Source: Gallionellaceae bacterium (GTDB taxonomy: Bacteria; Pseudomonadota; Gammaproteobacteria; Burkholderiales; Gallionellaceae). Taken from it: DNA of 35,078 bases. Below the pieces are notes generated by a model. It saw only the letters and a program-made list of their open reading frames with translations, was not told where the DNA came from and did not search any database. Of this stretch, positions 8,636 to 17,663 are shown piece by piece. Where the stretch lies: assembly GCA_006218055.1 (NCBI GenBank), contig VBWD01000023.1:1-35078 (forward strand), in the 5' to 3' direction. The translations under genes were made by a program, and so were the position numbers. The first letter of the stretch is position 1. Every line of letters starts with the position of its first letter.

Positions 8636-10812
8636 CTTGCATCCTCACGTTTCTTCAACACACGCCACATCCATACGCCGAACAACGACAGCAAGACAAA
8701 TCCAAGCGCCAACGGCCAGTACGCAGGGCGATTCCATTCGCTGCGCAGTTGCTCGCGCTGAGCCGCATCCACCCGCCAGTATTTGAGTTTGTTGTTGGCC
8801 ATGATGTTGGGCTTGATGTTGTGCAACCAACTGTGTTGCAGGACGTATTGCTTGGGGTGGTAACCCCACAGCCACGGTGAGTCGCGGCGCAGTATCTCCA
8901 GTGCTTGGTCGATGATGGCTTGGCGGGCTGGGCTGTTGTCCATGTTCTTCATCTGTTCGAAAAGACGGTCGAATTCTGGGTTGTTATAGTTGCTGGCGTT
9001 CTCACCGCCCTGCTTCACCTTGCCCTGCGGCCCGTGCAGCAGGAACAAAAAGTTCTCGGGGTCGGGATAGTCGGCGTTCCAACCGTAGTAATACATCTGC
9101 GTGTCGCCGCGCCGTATCTTGTCTTGGAAGCGGTTGTAGTCAGTGCTGCGCACATCGAGTTGCACGCCGATCTTGTCGAACTGTTTGCGTATCCAATCCA
9201 AGCGCGACTTGTTCCCTACGCCATTGGCAGTGGTGTCGAGGTGGATGACCAACGGTTGTTTGGTCTTGGCATCCACACCATTGGGATAGCCTGCCTCTGC
9301 CAACAAACGCTTCGCCTCTGCGATGGATCTGCGCTTGGGTGTGCCATCCACCCAGTCGTACACGTAGCGATTGATACCGCCCTTGCCTTCTTTGAAGCCA
9401 AAGATGCCGGGCGGGATGGGTGACTGCGCGGAGATGCCACGCCCGTTGGCGAATATGGAGATGAACTCTTCGAAGTCCACCGCGATGGCGATGGCTTGCC
9501 TTAATTTTCTGGCACGCTCGGCGCTGGCGCAATTGCCAACATCTTCCCTCACCCCAGCCCTCTCCCGGGGGGAGAGGGAGTTGATGCAGTTACCGCCCAC
9601 GACAGGGTCGAGCCAGTTGAATCCGGTGTACATGGTGGAGGTCGCCACCGAGGTATTGAGTGTGATGCCCTGCACCTTCATCTCGTCGCTCACCGCCGCT
9701 TCGCCGCTCACGCTGACTTGCACTGCTTGATCGAAGCTATCCGAGCTGATACCGGAAGCGTCGTAATAGCCTTGCAAGAATTTGTTCCAGTACGGGATGG
9801 TCTCTTTCTCTAACGAGAACACCACTTGGTCGATGAGCGGCAGCGACTTGCCTACATCCGCTAAGTAACCGGCTTGCAAGTCCCCCGCTTCGCCATCACT
9901 TGGATAGGTCTCGCTGTCGTAATACGGATTCTTCGTCATCACCATGCGACGGTTGGGATCGTTCTCCGACAGGTAGTACGGCCCACTCCCCACCGGCCAC
10001 CAATCTAGGGTGAGGTTGCGTTCTTTCATTCCCGCTTGCGCGTAGAAACGCTCCACCTCTTGCGGCATGGGCGAGAAGAACGGCATCGCCAGCCAGTAGG
10101 CGAACTGCGGATATTTGCCGTGGATGGTGATGCGATAAGTGGTGTCGTTCACCACCTCCACACCACTCAATGGGTATTCCTCGATGTCGAGGAAACCTGG
10201 TGACTTGCTGGCCGCTTGCAACGTGGCGGCATATTCCTTGAGACCAACGATGTATTCGCCCATCACGCCCGCGATGGGAGTGTGCAGCTGCGGATGCACG
10301 AGGCGTTTGATCTGATGCACATAGTCCGCAGCAGTAACGATGCGCGTACCCGTCTGTTTGAAATCGCTCAAGGTCTGGATATCGGCCAGATCAGCCGCGG
10401 TCAGTTGCATTTTCTCAGCGACGAATGCGGGATGCGGTTGATAACGCATGTTCGGCTTGATATGCACTTCATACACGCTGTAGGCGATGTGATTTGGTGC
10501 GACAGTCGCTGGCAATGGGCGCTTGTCCTTATCCAAGTAACGCACAGATGGCATCTCGCTCGCGGCCAAGGGGACGAGCTGATACGGGCGCTTCAGGTAG
10601 TGATATTGCAGCGGCGGCGAATAGATGTGCGCGAGGAACTCGTATTCGTTCTCGCTATAAGCCTGTGCAGGATCGAGATGCTTGGGACGTTCGGTGAACG
10701 CGGTGTAGAGGATAGACTTGCCTGCATCGTCAGCCGGATAGGGATCGTTCCACAACCCGCCATCACAGGCGGTGAGCAGCAACAAAGACAGGGCAAGCAA
10801 CATGGATTTCAT
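8632..10812 (-). CDS. yejA: Peptide ABC transporter substrate-binding lipoprotein YejA-like
   Basis: A family 5 extracellular solute-binding protein of 726 residues. The chosen start gives MKSMLLALSLLLLTAC, a lipoprotein signal with the lipobox LTAC. Longer starts up to 10923 add sequence that does not look like a signal. Conserved stretches include AFTERPKHLDPAQAYSENE and YYYGWNADYPDPENFLFLL. Near residues 411-422 a palindromic repeat is translated (NSLSPRERAGVRED). The C-terminus has a membrane segment, WPLALGFVLLSLFGVWMWRV, followed by a basic tail, so the protein may be anchored at both ends. No clear ribosome site was seen at either candidate start (10812 or 10842). First gene of the operon, divergent from ygfZ. 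Confidence 0.88.
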   Translation of the reverse strand: MKSMLLALSLLLLTACDGGLWNDPYPADDAGKSILYTAFTERPKHLDPAQAYSENEYEFLAHIYSPPLQYHYLKRPYQLVPLAASEMPSVRYLDKDKRPLPATVAPNHIAYSVYEVHIKPNMRYQPHPAFVAEKMQLTAADLADIQTLSDFKQTGTRIVTAADYVHQIKRLVHPQLHTPIAGVMGEYIVGLKEYAATLQAASKSPGFLDIEEYPLSGVEVVNDTTYRITIHGKYPQFAYWLAMPFFSPMPQEVERFYAQAGMKERNLTLDWWPVGSGPYYLSENDPNRRMVMTKNPYYDSETYPSDGEAGDLQAGYLADVGKSLPLIDQVVFSLEKETIPYWNKFLQGYYDASGISSDSFDQAVQVSVSGEAAVSDEMKVQGITLNTSVATSTMYTGFNWLDPVVGGNCINSLSPRERAGVREDVGNCASAERARKLRQAIAIAVDFEEFISIFANGRGISAQSPIPPGIFGFKEGKGGINRYVYDWVDGTPKRRSIAEAKRLLAEAGYPNGVDAKTKQPLVIHLDTTANGVGNKSRLDWIRKQFDKIGVQLDVRSTDYNRFQDKIRRGDTQMYYYGWNADYPDPENFLFLLHGPQGKVKQGGENASNYNNPEFDRLFEQMKNMDNSPARQAIIDQALEILRRDSPWLWGYHPKQYVLQHSWLHNIKPNIMANNKLKYWRVDAAQREQLRSEWNRPAYWPLALGFVLLSLFGVWMWRVLKKREDAR
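9545..9580. repeat. Palindromic repeat inserted in frame in yejA
   Basis: The core is CCCTCTCCC-GGG-GGGAGAGGG (9558-9578), with a CCCTCACCCC arm next to it. The insert is flanked by the near-identical nonamers GCAATTGCC (9529-9537) and GCAGTTACC (9586-9594), 7 of 9 the same. They read GNC on both sides in the protein and look like a duplicated target site. Confidence 0.8.
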
Positions 10813-10880
10813 GGTGCGAGAGTTTAGCCGAAGGAGCCTCATCAAGGTAAGATTGCGGCACTTCCAAAACGGACACCACC

Positions 10881-11909
10881 ATGAATCAAGACTGGCAAAA
10901 CTTCCTCTCCCCCCAAAGTGCACACCTGCAAGAGGGCATCGCTCAACATTTCGGTGATGCCGCCGCTGAACGCATCGCTACCCGCGATGGCACGATACGC
11001 TGCGACCTCTCGCAGTTCGGTCTGCTCAAAGTCACGGGCGAGGATGCGCAGTCGTTCTTGCAGAACCTGCTCTCCAACGACATCCGCGAAGTCACCTCGA
11101 ATCGCGCCCAACTCTCCAGCTTCAACAACGCCAAGGGACGCATGTTGGCGAGCATGCTGATCTGGCGTGATGACAACGACTATGTACTGCAACTACACCA
11201 CAGCCTGTGCGAACCCATCCGCAAGAAACTCTCCATGTATGTGCTGCGCAGCAAGGTGAAGATCGTCGATGTAAGTACGGAATTGGTTTGTATCGGTGTC
11301 GCAGGTGCAGATGCGCTCAAGACCATACAGGCGCGCTACCCCGCACTGCCGCAACAAGCGATGGATGTCGTGGTGCACGGCGAAGACAACATCCTGTGCC
11401 GTGAGGAGAAGCGCTTTCAGATCACCACCACGCCGCAACGCGCCATCGAGTTGTGGCAAGCACTTTCCACTTTGCGCGCTGTCGGCTCACCTTGCTGGGA
11501 TTGGCTGGACATACGCGCGGGCGTTCCCTTCGTGCAAACGGCCACGTTCGAAGCCTTCGTACCGCAGATGCTGAATTTCGAAGTCATCGGTGGAGTTAAT
11601 TTCAAGAAGGGCTGTTACCCCGGGCAAGAAATCGTGGCACGCATGCATTATCTCGGCAAAGCGAAACGCCGCATGTACCTCGCGCACATCGAAGATTCTG
11701 TCGAAGTGAAAGCGGGGGATGCGCTGTTCAGCACGGTGTCGGAAGAACAATCCTGTGGCACGGTAGTGGATGCACAGCCCTCGCCGAATGGCGGTATCGA
11801 CCTATTGGCCGTGGTGCAAACAGCCAGCCATGAGAGCGCCTCGGTACATCTCGGCAAGATGGATGGACCGCAACTTCATTTCCTATCGCTGCCTTACGCC
11901 TTGCCGTAA
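10881..11909 (+). CDS. ygfZ: Folate-binding protein YgfZ (iron-sulfur cluster maintenance)
   Basis: 342 residues of the GcvT-like fold. The signature KGCYPGQE is present at about residues 242-249 within NFKKGCYPGQEIVARMHYLGKAKRR. It contains the cysteine essential in E. coli YgfZ. These proteins bind tetrahydrofolate and help assemble or repair Fe-S clusters in enzymes such as MiaB. The N-terminal CDLSQFGLLKVTGEDAQSFLQNLLSNDI motif is also conserved. The gene is alone on the plus strand, divergent from yejA by 68 bases and convergent with the GNAT gene. A glycine-cleavage T protein is excluded by the KGCxxGQE motif and the shorter length. Confidence 0.92.
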   Translation: MNQDWQNFLSPQSAHLQEGIAQHFGDAAAERIATRDGTIRCDLSQFGLLKVTGEDAQSFLQNLLSNDIREVTSNRAQLSSFNNAKGRMLASMLIWRDDNDYVLQLHHSLCEPIRKKLSMYVLRSKVKIVDVSTELVCIGVAGADALKTIQARYPALPQQAMDVVVHGEDNILCREEKRFQITTTPQRAIELWQALSTLRAVGSPCWDWLDIRAGVPFVQTATFEAFVPQMLNFEVIGGVNFKKGCYPGQEIVARMHYLGKAKRRMYLAHIEDSVEVKAGDALFSTVSEEQSCGTVVDAQPSPNGGIDLLAVVQTASHESASVHLGKMDGPQLHFLSLPYALP

Positions 11910-11972
11910 ATCTCAGGCAAACGATTTGAACCTTTAGGATTGGGGGGGAAGAAGATACGACAGACAAACAAG

Positions 11973-12410
11973 CTAGCGCGGCTTGAGCTCTAGCTTCATC
12001 TTGACATGCGGCAACCCTGCATCCATGAACTCCTTACCTTTCTTAGTGAATCCTAAGCCTTCATAGAAAGGGATTGCATGGGTCTGTGCATCGACATCCA
12101 CGAACTTGTATTTGCGCGAACGCGCTTCGTTCAATAGTGCCTCGACGAGCGCAGTACCCACACGCTGATCTCGCCACGGCTTCAACACTGCGATACGGCC
12201 GATGTGCCCGTTGGTGAAGATACGCCCGCATCCCACCGCTTCTCCGCTATGGCTCAATGCCAGCGCATGACGACACTGCTCATCGAACTCGTCCCACTCC
12301 ATCTCTTCTGGAACGCCTTGCTCGCGGATGAATACGGCATCGCGTACTGCGCGCAACAAAGGTTCTCCGTCGTGCCAACACACCAGACTGACTGTAAAAG
12401 GATTGCTCAT
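11973..12410 (-). CDS. GNAT family N-acetyltransferase
   Basis: 145 residues, a single GNAT domain. The opening (AVRDAVFIREQGVPEEMEWDEFDEQCRHALA) resembles the ElaA/YjcF-type subgroup. The acetyl-CoA binding segment is GRIAVLKPWRDQRVGTALVEAL at about 70-92, and the C-terminal FYEGLGFTKKG motif closes the fold. It would transfer an acetyl group from acetyl-CoA to an unknown amine. AAGGAGG lies five bases before the ATG. It is the last gene of a minus-strand run with the L,D-transpeptidase (14-base gap) and tadA. The substrate cannot be inferred. Confidence 0.88.
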   Translation of the reverse strand: MSNPFTVSLVCWHDGEPLLRAVRDAVFIREQGVPEEMEWDEFDEQCRHALALSHSGEAVGCGRIFTNGHIGRIAVLKPWRDQRVGTALVEALLNEARSRKYKFVDVDAQTHAIPFYEGLGFTKKGKEFMDAGLPHVKMKLELKPR

Positions 12411-12424
12411 GCTGCCTCCTTAAT

Positions 12425-13416
<992 letters not shown>

Positions 13417-13521
13417 TCAAACAATCAGGGGTGGGCAACGTAGCACAGAAAAAGATACTTGTCTGCGCTTGCCTATTCAGTGGAATTTGACAACAATGCA
13501 GGCACATCACCGGAGTCCTTA

Positions 13522-13977
13522 ATGTCAAATAAAGCAGTCGCCGATTTCACCCTCCCCGCCACTGGCGGAGTCGATTTCACGCTTCACCCCATCCGCAACA
13601 AAGCCTTGGTGATCTTCTTCTACCCCAAAGACAACACACCGGGGTGTACCACCGAAGTCCAGCAGTTCCGCGACCTGTATCCGGAATTCCAAAAAGTAGG
13701 TTGCGAGGTCGTTGGTCTTTCACGCGACAGCATCAAATCGCACGAAGGTTTCAAATCCAAGTTCACCCTGCCTTTCGCACTGCTCTCGGATGCGGATGAG
13801 ACGGTATGCAATCTGTTCGGGGTGATGAAGCAAAAGATGATGTACGGTAAGCAAGTGCGTGGTATCGAGCGCAGCACTTTCGTGCTCGACAAGAAAGGTG
13901 TCATCAGCAAAGAATGGCGTGGCCTCAAGGCGGATGGTCACGCGCAAGAAGTTCTCGCCTTTGTGCAAACTTTTTAA
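13522..13977 (+). CDS. bcp: Thioredoxin-dependent peroxiredoxin, Bcp/PrxQ type
   Basis: 151 residues from the ATG at 13522, which has GGAG 7-10 bases upstream; a longer reading from TTG 13459 adds no conserved sequence. The peroxidatic cysteine lies in YPKDNTPGCTTE, the Bcp active site. Many Bcp proteins have a second, resolving cysteine five residues later. Here that position is occupied by a non-cysteine (TTEVQQF), so this is a one-Cys form or uses another partner such as the cysteine of KVGCEVV. The protein would reduce hydroperoxides in the cytoplasm. It starts a plus-strand run, nine bases before the PhoH gene. Confidence 0.92.
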   Translation: MSNKAVADFTLPATGGVDFTLHPIRNKALVIFFYPKDNTPGCTTEVQQFRDLYPEFQKVGCEVVGLSRDSIKSHEGFKSKFTLPFALLSDADETVCNLFGVMKQKMMYGKQVRGIERSTFVLDKKGVISKEWRGLKADGHAQEVLAFVQTF

Positions 13978-13986
13978 AGGGAAGCC

Positions 13987-15402
13987 ATGAACGCACGCAA
14001 AGTAGCACCAAACAAAGACACCAAGCTGTTCGTATTGGATACCAATGTGCTGATGCACGATCCGACCAGCTTGTTCCGCTTCGAGGAGCACGATGTCTAT
14101 CTGCCCATGTTCGTATTAGAAGAGTTGGACAACAACAAGAAAGGCATGACCGAAGTCGCGCGTAACGCACGTCAGGCCAGCCGCTTTCTCGATAACTTAG
14201 TCAACGACACTCAAGACAACATCGACGATGGCGTGCCACTGGATGCCTTGGGTAACAAGAATGCTACAGGCCGTTTGTATCTGCAGACGGAGTTCATCCG
14301 CACGCCGGTGCCCGACACTTTGGCCAATGGAAAAGCCGACAACGCCATCTTGGGCGTGGTCAGCCATCTGCACGCTTTGCATTCCAAACGCGAAGTCGCA
14401 CTGGTCAGCAAAGACATCAACATGCGCATCAAAGCGCGTGCCTTGGGCTTGTCGGCACAGGACTACTTCAACGACAAGGTGCTGGAAGACACCGACCTGC
14501 TCTACTCCGGCATGCTGGAACTGCATCCCGATTTCTGGGAGAAGAACGGCAAGGACATGGTGTCCGGCGTAGTCGAAGGTCACACCTTCTACAACATCAA
14601 AGGGCCGACCTGCCGCGATCTGTTGGTGAACGAGTTCGTCTATCAAGATGAAGGCGTAGAGAAACCGTTCTATGCCGTGGTCGCCACTCAGGACGACTCT
14701 GCGGCGACGCTACGCACGCTCACTGATTACACCCACACCAAGAACGCCATCTGGGGTATCACTGCGCGTAACCGTGAGCAGAACTTCGTACTCAATCTGC
14801 TGATGAATCCAGAGATCGACTTCGTCACTTTGTTGGGGCAAGCCGGTACAGGTAAGACTTTGCTCACGCTGGCAGCAGGCTTGATGCAGACCTTGGAACA
14901 CAAACTGTATTCCGAGATCATCATGACCCGTGTCACCGTTCCGGTCGGTGAAGATATCGGTTTCTTGCCCGGCACAGAAGAAGAGAAGATGTCGCCATGG
15001 ATGGGCGCATTGGACGACAACCTCGACGTGCTGAATCAAACCAATGAAGAAGGCGGCGAATGGGGACGTGCTGCCACGCGTGACCTTATCCGTTCACGCA
15101 TCAAGATCAAGTCGCTCAACTTCATGCGCGGCCGCACTTTCCTCAACAAGTACCTCATCATCGATGAAGCACAGAATTTGACGCCCAAGCAGATGAAGAC
15201 CCTCATCACCCGCGCGGGCCCAGGCACCAAGGTGGTGTGTATGGGTAACATCGCGCAGATCGACACGCCTTACCTCACGGAAGGTAGCTCGGGTCTGACC
15301 TATGTGGTGGATAGATTCAAAGGCTGGCCACACAGCGGTCACGTCACCTTGCAACGCGGCGAGCGTTCACGTCTGGCGGATCATGCCGCCGAGGTGCTAT
15401 GA
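13987..15402 (+). CDS. PIN domain-PhoH ATPase fusion protein
   Basis: 471 residues. The N-terminal PIN nuclease domain (about 10-140) begins [13 protein letters not shown] and keeps the acidic residues expected for metal-dependent RNA cleavage. The C-terminal PhoH domain (about 260-471) has Walker A GQAGTGKT at 284-291 and Walker B LIIDEAQN near 391-398. Proteins of this layout (PhoH2/YlaK type) are reported to be RNA helicase-ribonucleases in other bacteria. An AAAGGGAAG ribosome site precedes the ATG. The stop overlaps the msrB start by four bases. A direct link to phosphate starvation is only implied by the family name. Confidence 0.92.
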   Translation: MNARKVAPNKDTKLFVLDTNVLMHDPTSLFRFEEHDVYLPMFVLEELDNNKKGMTEVARNARQASRFLDNLVNDTQDNIDDGVPLDALGNKNATGRLYLQTEFIRTPVPDTLANGKADNAILGVVSHLHALHSKREVALVSKDINMRIKARALGLSAQDYFNDKVLEDTDLLYSGMLELHPDFWEKNGKDMVSGVVEGHTFYNIKGPTCRDLLVNEFVYQDEGVEKPFYAVVATQDDSAATLRTLTDYTHTKNAIWGITARNREQNFVLNLLMNPEIDFVTLLGQAGTGKTLLTLAAGLMQTLEHKLYSEIIMTRVTVPVGEDIGFLPGTEEEKMSPWMGALDDNLDVLNQTNEEGGEWGRAATRDLIRSRIKIKSLNFMRGRTFLNKYLIIDEAQNLTPKQMKTLITRAGPGTKVVCMGNIAQIDTPYLTEGSSGLTYVVDRFKGWPHSGHVTLQRGERSRLADHAAEVL

Positions 15403-15794
15403 CAGAACCTCTCGACAAGACCGACGACGAATGGCGTGAAGAACTCACGCCAGAACAATTTTCCGTGTGTCGTGAACACGGTACAGAACCCGCCTTCACG
15501 GGGGAATACTGGGATTGCCACGACTTTGGCGTGTATCGCTGCGTGTGCTGCGGCATGCCCCTGTTTGATTCTGAAACAAAGTACGAATCGGGCACCGGCT
15601 GGCCCAGTTTCTGGGAGCCTGTCGATAAGGGGGCGGTGGAATATCGCGACGAAGATCCGCTCGGCATGGATCGTATTGAAGTCGTATGTTCCCACTGCGA
15701 AGCCCATCTAGGTCATGTATTCGAAGATGGCCCCGAACCCACCGGCATGCGCTATTGCATCAACTCCACCGCACTCGCACTCGATAGAAAATAA
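15399..15794 (+). CDS. msrB: Peptide-methionine (R)-S-oxide reductase
   Basis: 131 residues, a full MsrB domain. The zinc-binding pairs CVCCG and CSHCE and the WPSFWEPV motif are present. The catalytic cysteine lies in GMRYCINS near residue 120. The enzyme reduces the R-sulfoxide of methionine in oxidised proteins with thioredoxin. No signal peptide, so it is cytosolic. It is translationally coupled to the PhoH gene upstream, and yciB starts three bases after its stop. Placing it with a peroxiredoxin and a prolyl isomerase suggests a protein-repair run of genes. Confidence 0.95.
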   Translation: MTEPLDKTDDEWREELTPEQFSVCREHGTEPAFTGEYWDCHDFGVYRCVCCGMPLFDSETKYESGTGWPSFWEPVDKGAVEYRDEDPLGMDRIEVVCSHCEAHLGHVFEDGPEPTGMRYCINSTALALDRK

Positions 15795-15797
15795 AAC

Positions 15798-16346
15798 ATG
15801 AAACTGCTGTTCGACCTCTTCCCCGTCATCCTGTTCTTCGCCGTCTTCAAAGCCTATGGCGTGTTCGCTGCGACCGCGACCGCCATCGTCGCCACCTTCG
15901 TTCAAGTCGCTTGGGTGAAATATCGTCACGGCAAAGTGGACACCATGTTGTGGGTGAGCTTGGGCATCATCACCGTGTTTGGTGGGGCGACCCTGTTGCT
16001 GCATGACGAGACCTTCATCAAGTGGAAACCGACCGTGCTGTATTGGTTCTTCTCTGCCGCACTCTTGCTCTCACCCATCTTCTTCAAAAAAAATCTGATG
16101 CGTGCGCTGTTACAAGAGAAGATGACACTGCCCGATCCGGTATGGCACTACCTCAATCTGTCATGGAGCGCATTCTTCGCAGTGCTCGGCATCGTCAACT
16201 TATATGTCGCGTTCAACTACACCACCGATGCGTGGGTCAACTTCAAATTGTTCGGCGCCACCGCGATGATGATCGTATTCATCTTGGTACAAGCGTCGAT
16301 GCTGTCCAAATACGTCGTTGAAGAAGACAAGAAAGAAGGTCAATGA
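15798..16346 (+). CDS. yciB: Inner-membrane septation protein A family (YciB/IspZ)
   Basis: 182 residues with about five membrane segments, beginning [27 protein letters not shown], a highly conserved start for this family. Further conserved stretches are [15 protein letters not shown] and [26 protein letters not shown]. YciB affects cell-envelope synthesis and division in enterobacteria; its biochemical role is unclear. It overlaps the YciI gene by four bases. The msrB-yciB-yciI-ppiC order is, from general knowledge, common in betaproteobacteria. Confidence 0.94.
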   Translation: MKLLFDLFPVILFFAVFKAYGVFAATATAIVATFVQVAWVKYRHGKVDTMLWVSLGIITVFGGATLLLHDETFIKWKPTVLYWFFSAALLLSPIFFKKNLMRALLQEKMTLPDPVWHYLNLSWSAFFAVLGIVNLYVAFNYTTDAWVNFKLFGATAMMIVFILVQASMLSKYVVEEDKKEGQ

Positions 16347-16648
16347 TGTTGTACGCGATCTTTGGCAACGACGTACCTAACAGCGCAGAGAAACGCAAAG
16401 GCGCGCGCCCTGCCCATCTCGCTCGCCTACAAAAGCTGCAAGATGAAGGACACTTGGTTCTGGCAGGCCCCTTCCCTGCGGTCGATGCCATCGACCCCGG
16501 TGCGGCAGGTTTTAGCGGCAGTCTCATCGTGGCAGAGTTCGCTTCGCTCGAAGTAGCACAAACCTGGGCAGATGCTGACCCCTACGTTGCCGCAGGTGTC
16601 TATGCACAGGTCGCTGTACGTCCCTACAAGAAGGTCTTTCCAGCCTAA
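16343..16648 (+). CDS. YciI-like small protein
   Basis: 101 residues of the YCII domain. The conserved [23 protein letters not shown] holds the histidine and the loop typical of the fold, and the C-terminal [21 protein letters not shown] is also typical. YciI-type proteins resemble muconolactone isomerase and dyhalogenases in structure, but the function of this subgroup is not established. The start at 16343 overlaps the yciB stop (ATGA). A shorter start at the second ATG is equally possible. Confidence 0.9.
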   Translation: MMLYAIFGNDVPNSAEKRKGARPAHLARLQKLQDEGHLVLAGPFPAVDAIDPGAAGFSGSLIVAEFASLEVAQTWADADPYVAAGVYAQVAVRPYKKVFPA

Positions 16649-16720
16649 AACCTAGGCGTGCTATATTGCGCGCCGGGTAATGAATCCCCCCCAATCAAAC
16701 TCTGAAAGAAGGAAAGAAAC

Positions 16721-17521
16721 ATGCTGAAATTTTCCAAACTCGCCCTGATGTCCGCTTTGCTGGCCTTCGCCGCAGGCGCACACGCTGCCGATGAAAAACC
16801 AGCCACAGATAAATCTGCCGCACTGGTGAATGGCGTATCCATCCCGCAATCCCGTGTCGACCTGCGTGTCAAAGTGGCGACTACTCAAGGCGGACAGCCG
16901 GACACACCCGAGATGCGCAAAGCGATCCGTGAAGACCTCGTCAATCTGGAGATCATCTCGCAAGCCGCTGTAAAGGCTGGCTTGGACAAACAAGGTGAAA
17001 CCGCTCAGCAACTCGAATTGGCGAAACAATCCGTTCTGGCTGGCGCTTTCGTGCAGGACTATGCCAAGAACCACCCGATCAGCGAAGACTCTTTGAAGCA
17101 AGACTATGAAGCTTTGAAGGCGCGTGTCGGTAGCAAAGAATACAAGGTATCCCATGTTCTGGTCGCCACGGAAGACGAAGCCAAAGCGATCGCTAAACGC
17201 GTGAAGAAAGAGAAGTTCGCCAAAGTCGCCAAGGAAAAATCCAAAGACCCCGGCTCTAAAGACAATGGGGGTGATCTAGGCTGGACTGTACCAACCAACT
17301 TCGTGCAACCTTTCGGCGAAGCCATCTTGACCTTGGCCAAAGGCCAAGTCAGCGCACCAGTACAAACCCAATACGGCTGGCACGTCATCCGTTTGGAAGA
17401 CACACGTGAGCTGAAGGTGCCTACTTTCGAAGAAGTGCGTCCGCAACTGGAAAAACGCAAACAACAAGAGGCCATCCAGAAAGCTATCACTGAGTTGCGC
17501 GAAAAAGCCAAGGTGGAGTGA
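16721..17521 (+). CDS. Periplasmic parvulin-type peptidyl-prolyl isomerase
   Basis: 266 residues. A cleavable signal peptide covers about residues 1-22 (ending AAGAHAAD). An N-terminal SurA/PrsA-like helical chaperone part follows, then the parvulin domain at about 140-235 (KVSHVLVATEDEAKAIA, SKDPGSKDNGGDLGW, YGWHVIRLEDTRE). It would assist folding of exported and outer-membrane proteins. GAAAGAAGGAAAG gives a good ribosome site. A TATATT (16662-16667) upstream may be a -10 element, suggesting its own promoter in addition to readthrough. A strong terminator follows 19 bases after the stop. Confidence 0.92.
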   Translation: MLKFSKLALMSALLAFAAGAHAADEKPATDKSAALVNGVSIPQSRVDLRVKVATTQGGQPDTPEMRKAIREDLVNLEIISQAAVKAGLDKQGETAQQLELAKQSVLAGAFVQDYAKNHPISEDSLKQDYEALKARVGSKEYKVSHVLVATEDEAKAIAKRVKKEKFAKVAKEKSKDPGSKDNGGDLGWTVPTNFVQPFGEAILTLAKGQVSAPVQTQYGWHVIRLEDTRELKVPTFEEVRPQLEKRKQQEAIQKAITELREKAKVE

Positions 17522-17540
17522 TCCTCATCACAGCAAGACT

Positions 17541-17570
17541 AAAAAAGGACATCCGAAGATGTCCTTTTTT
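17541..17570 (+). terminator. Rho-independent terminator after the prolyl isomerase gene
   Basis: A perfect 13-base-pair stem (AAAAAAGGACATC with GATGTCCTTTTTT) closed by a CGAA tetraloop and ending in six T. It works in either direction by sequence and ends the bcp-to-prolyl isomerase run. Confidence 0.95.
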
Positions 17571-17591
17571 ATTTGAATGGCCATGCTGTAT

Positions 17592-17605
17592 TTGATTTAA
17601 ATCAA
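17592..17605 (+). promoter_or_regulatory. FNR/Anr-type binding site
   Basis: TTGATTTAAATCAA is a perfect match to the FNR consensus TTGAT-N4-ATCAA and fully palindromic. Its centre (17598.5) is 31 bases from the centre of the downstream TACAAT, the spacing of class II FNR-activated promoters. It predicts induction of the following signalling gene when oxygen is low. Confidence 0.8.
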
Positions 17606-17626
17606 GGCACCCAACACCCCATTAGC

Positions 17627-17632
17627 TACAAT
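17627..17632 (+). promoter_or_regulatory. -10 hexamer TACAAT
   Basis: TACAAT matches five of six bases of the sigma-70 -10 consensus. With the FNR site it places transcription start near 17639. The ATG at 17631 overlaps this hexamer and cannot be the translation start of that transcript; the next in-frame ATG is 17664. Confidence 0.65.
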
Positions 17633-17663
17633 GCCTGCGACAACAGCTGGGCACAAAGCTGAT

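Noticed and set aside
10813-10923. Longer start for yejA
   Set aside because: It would place 37 residues before a clear lipoprotein signal and overlap the start of the divergent ygfZ.
17631-17663. ATG 17631 as start of the CBS-PAS gene
   Set aside because: It overlaps the TACAAT -10 hexamer paired with the FNR site, so it would not be on that transcript.
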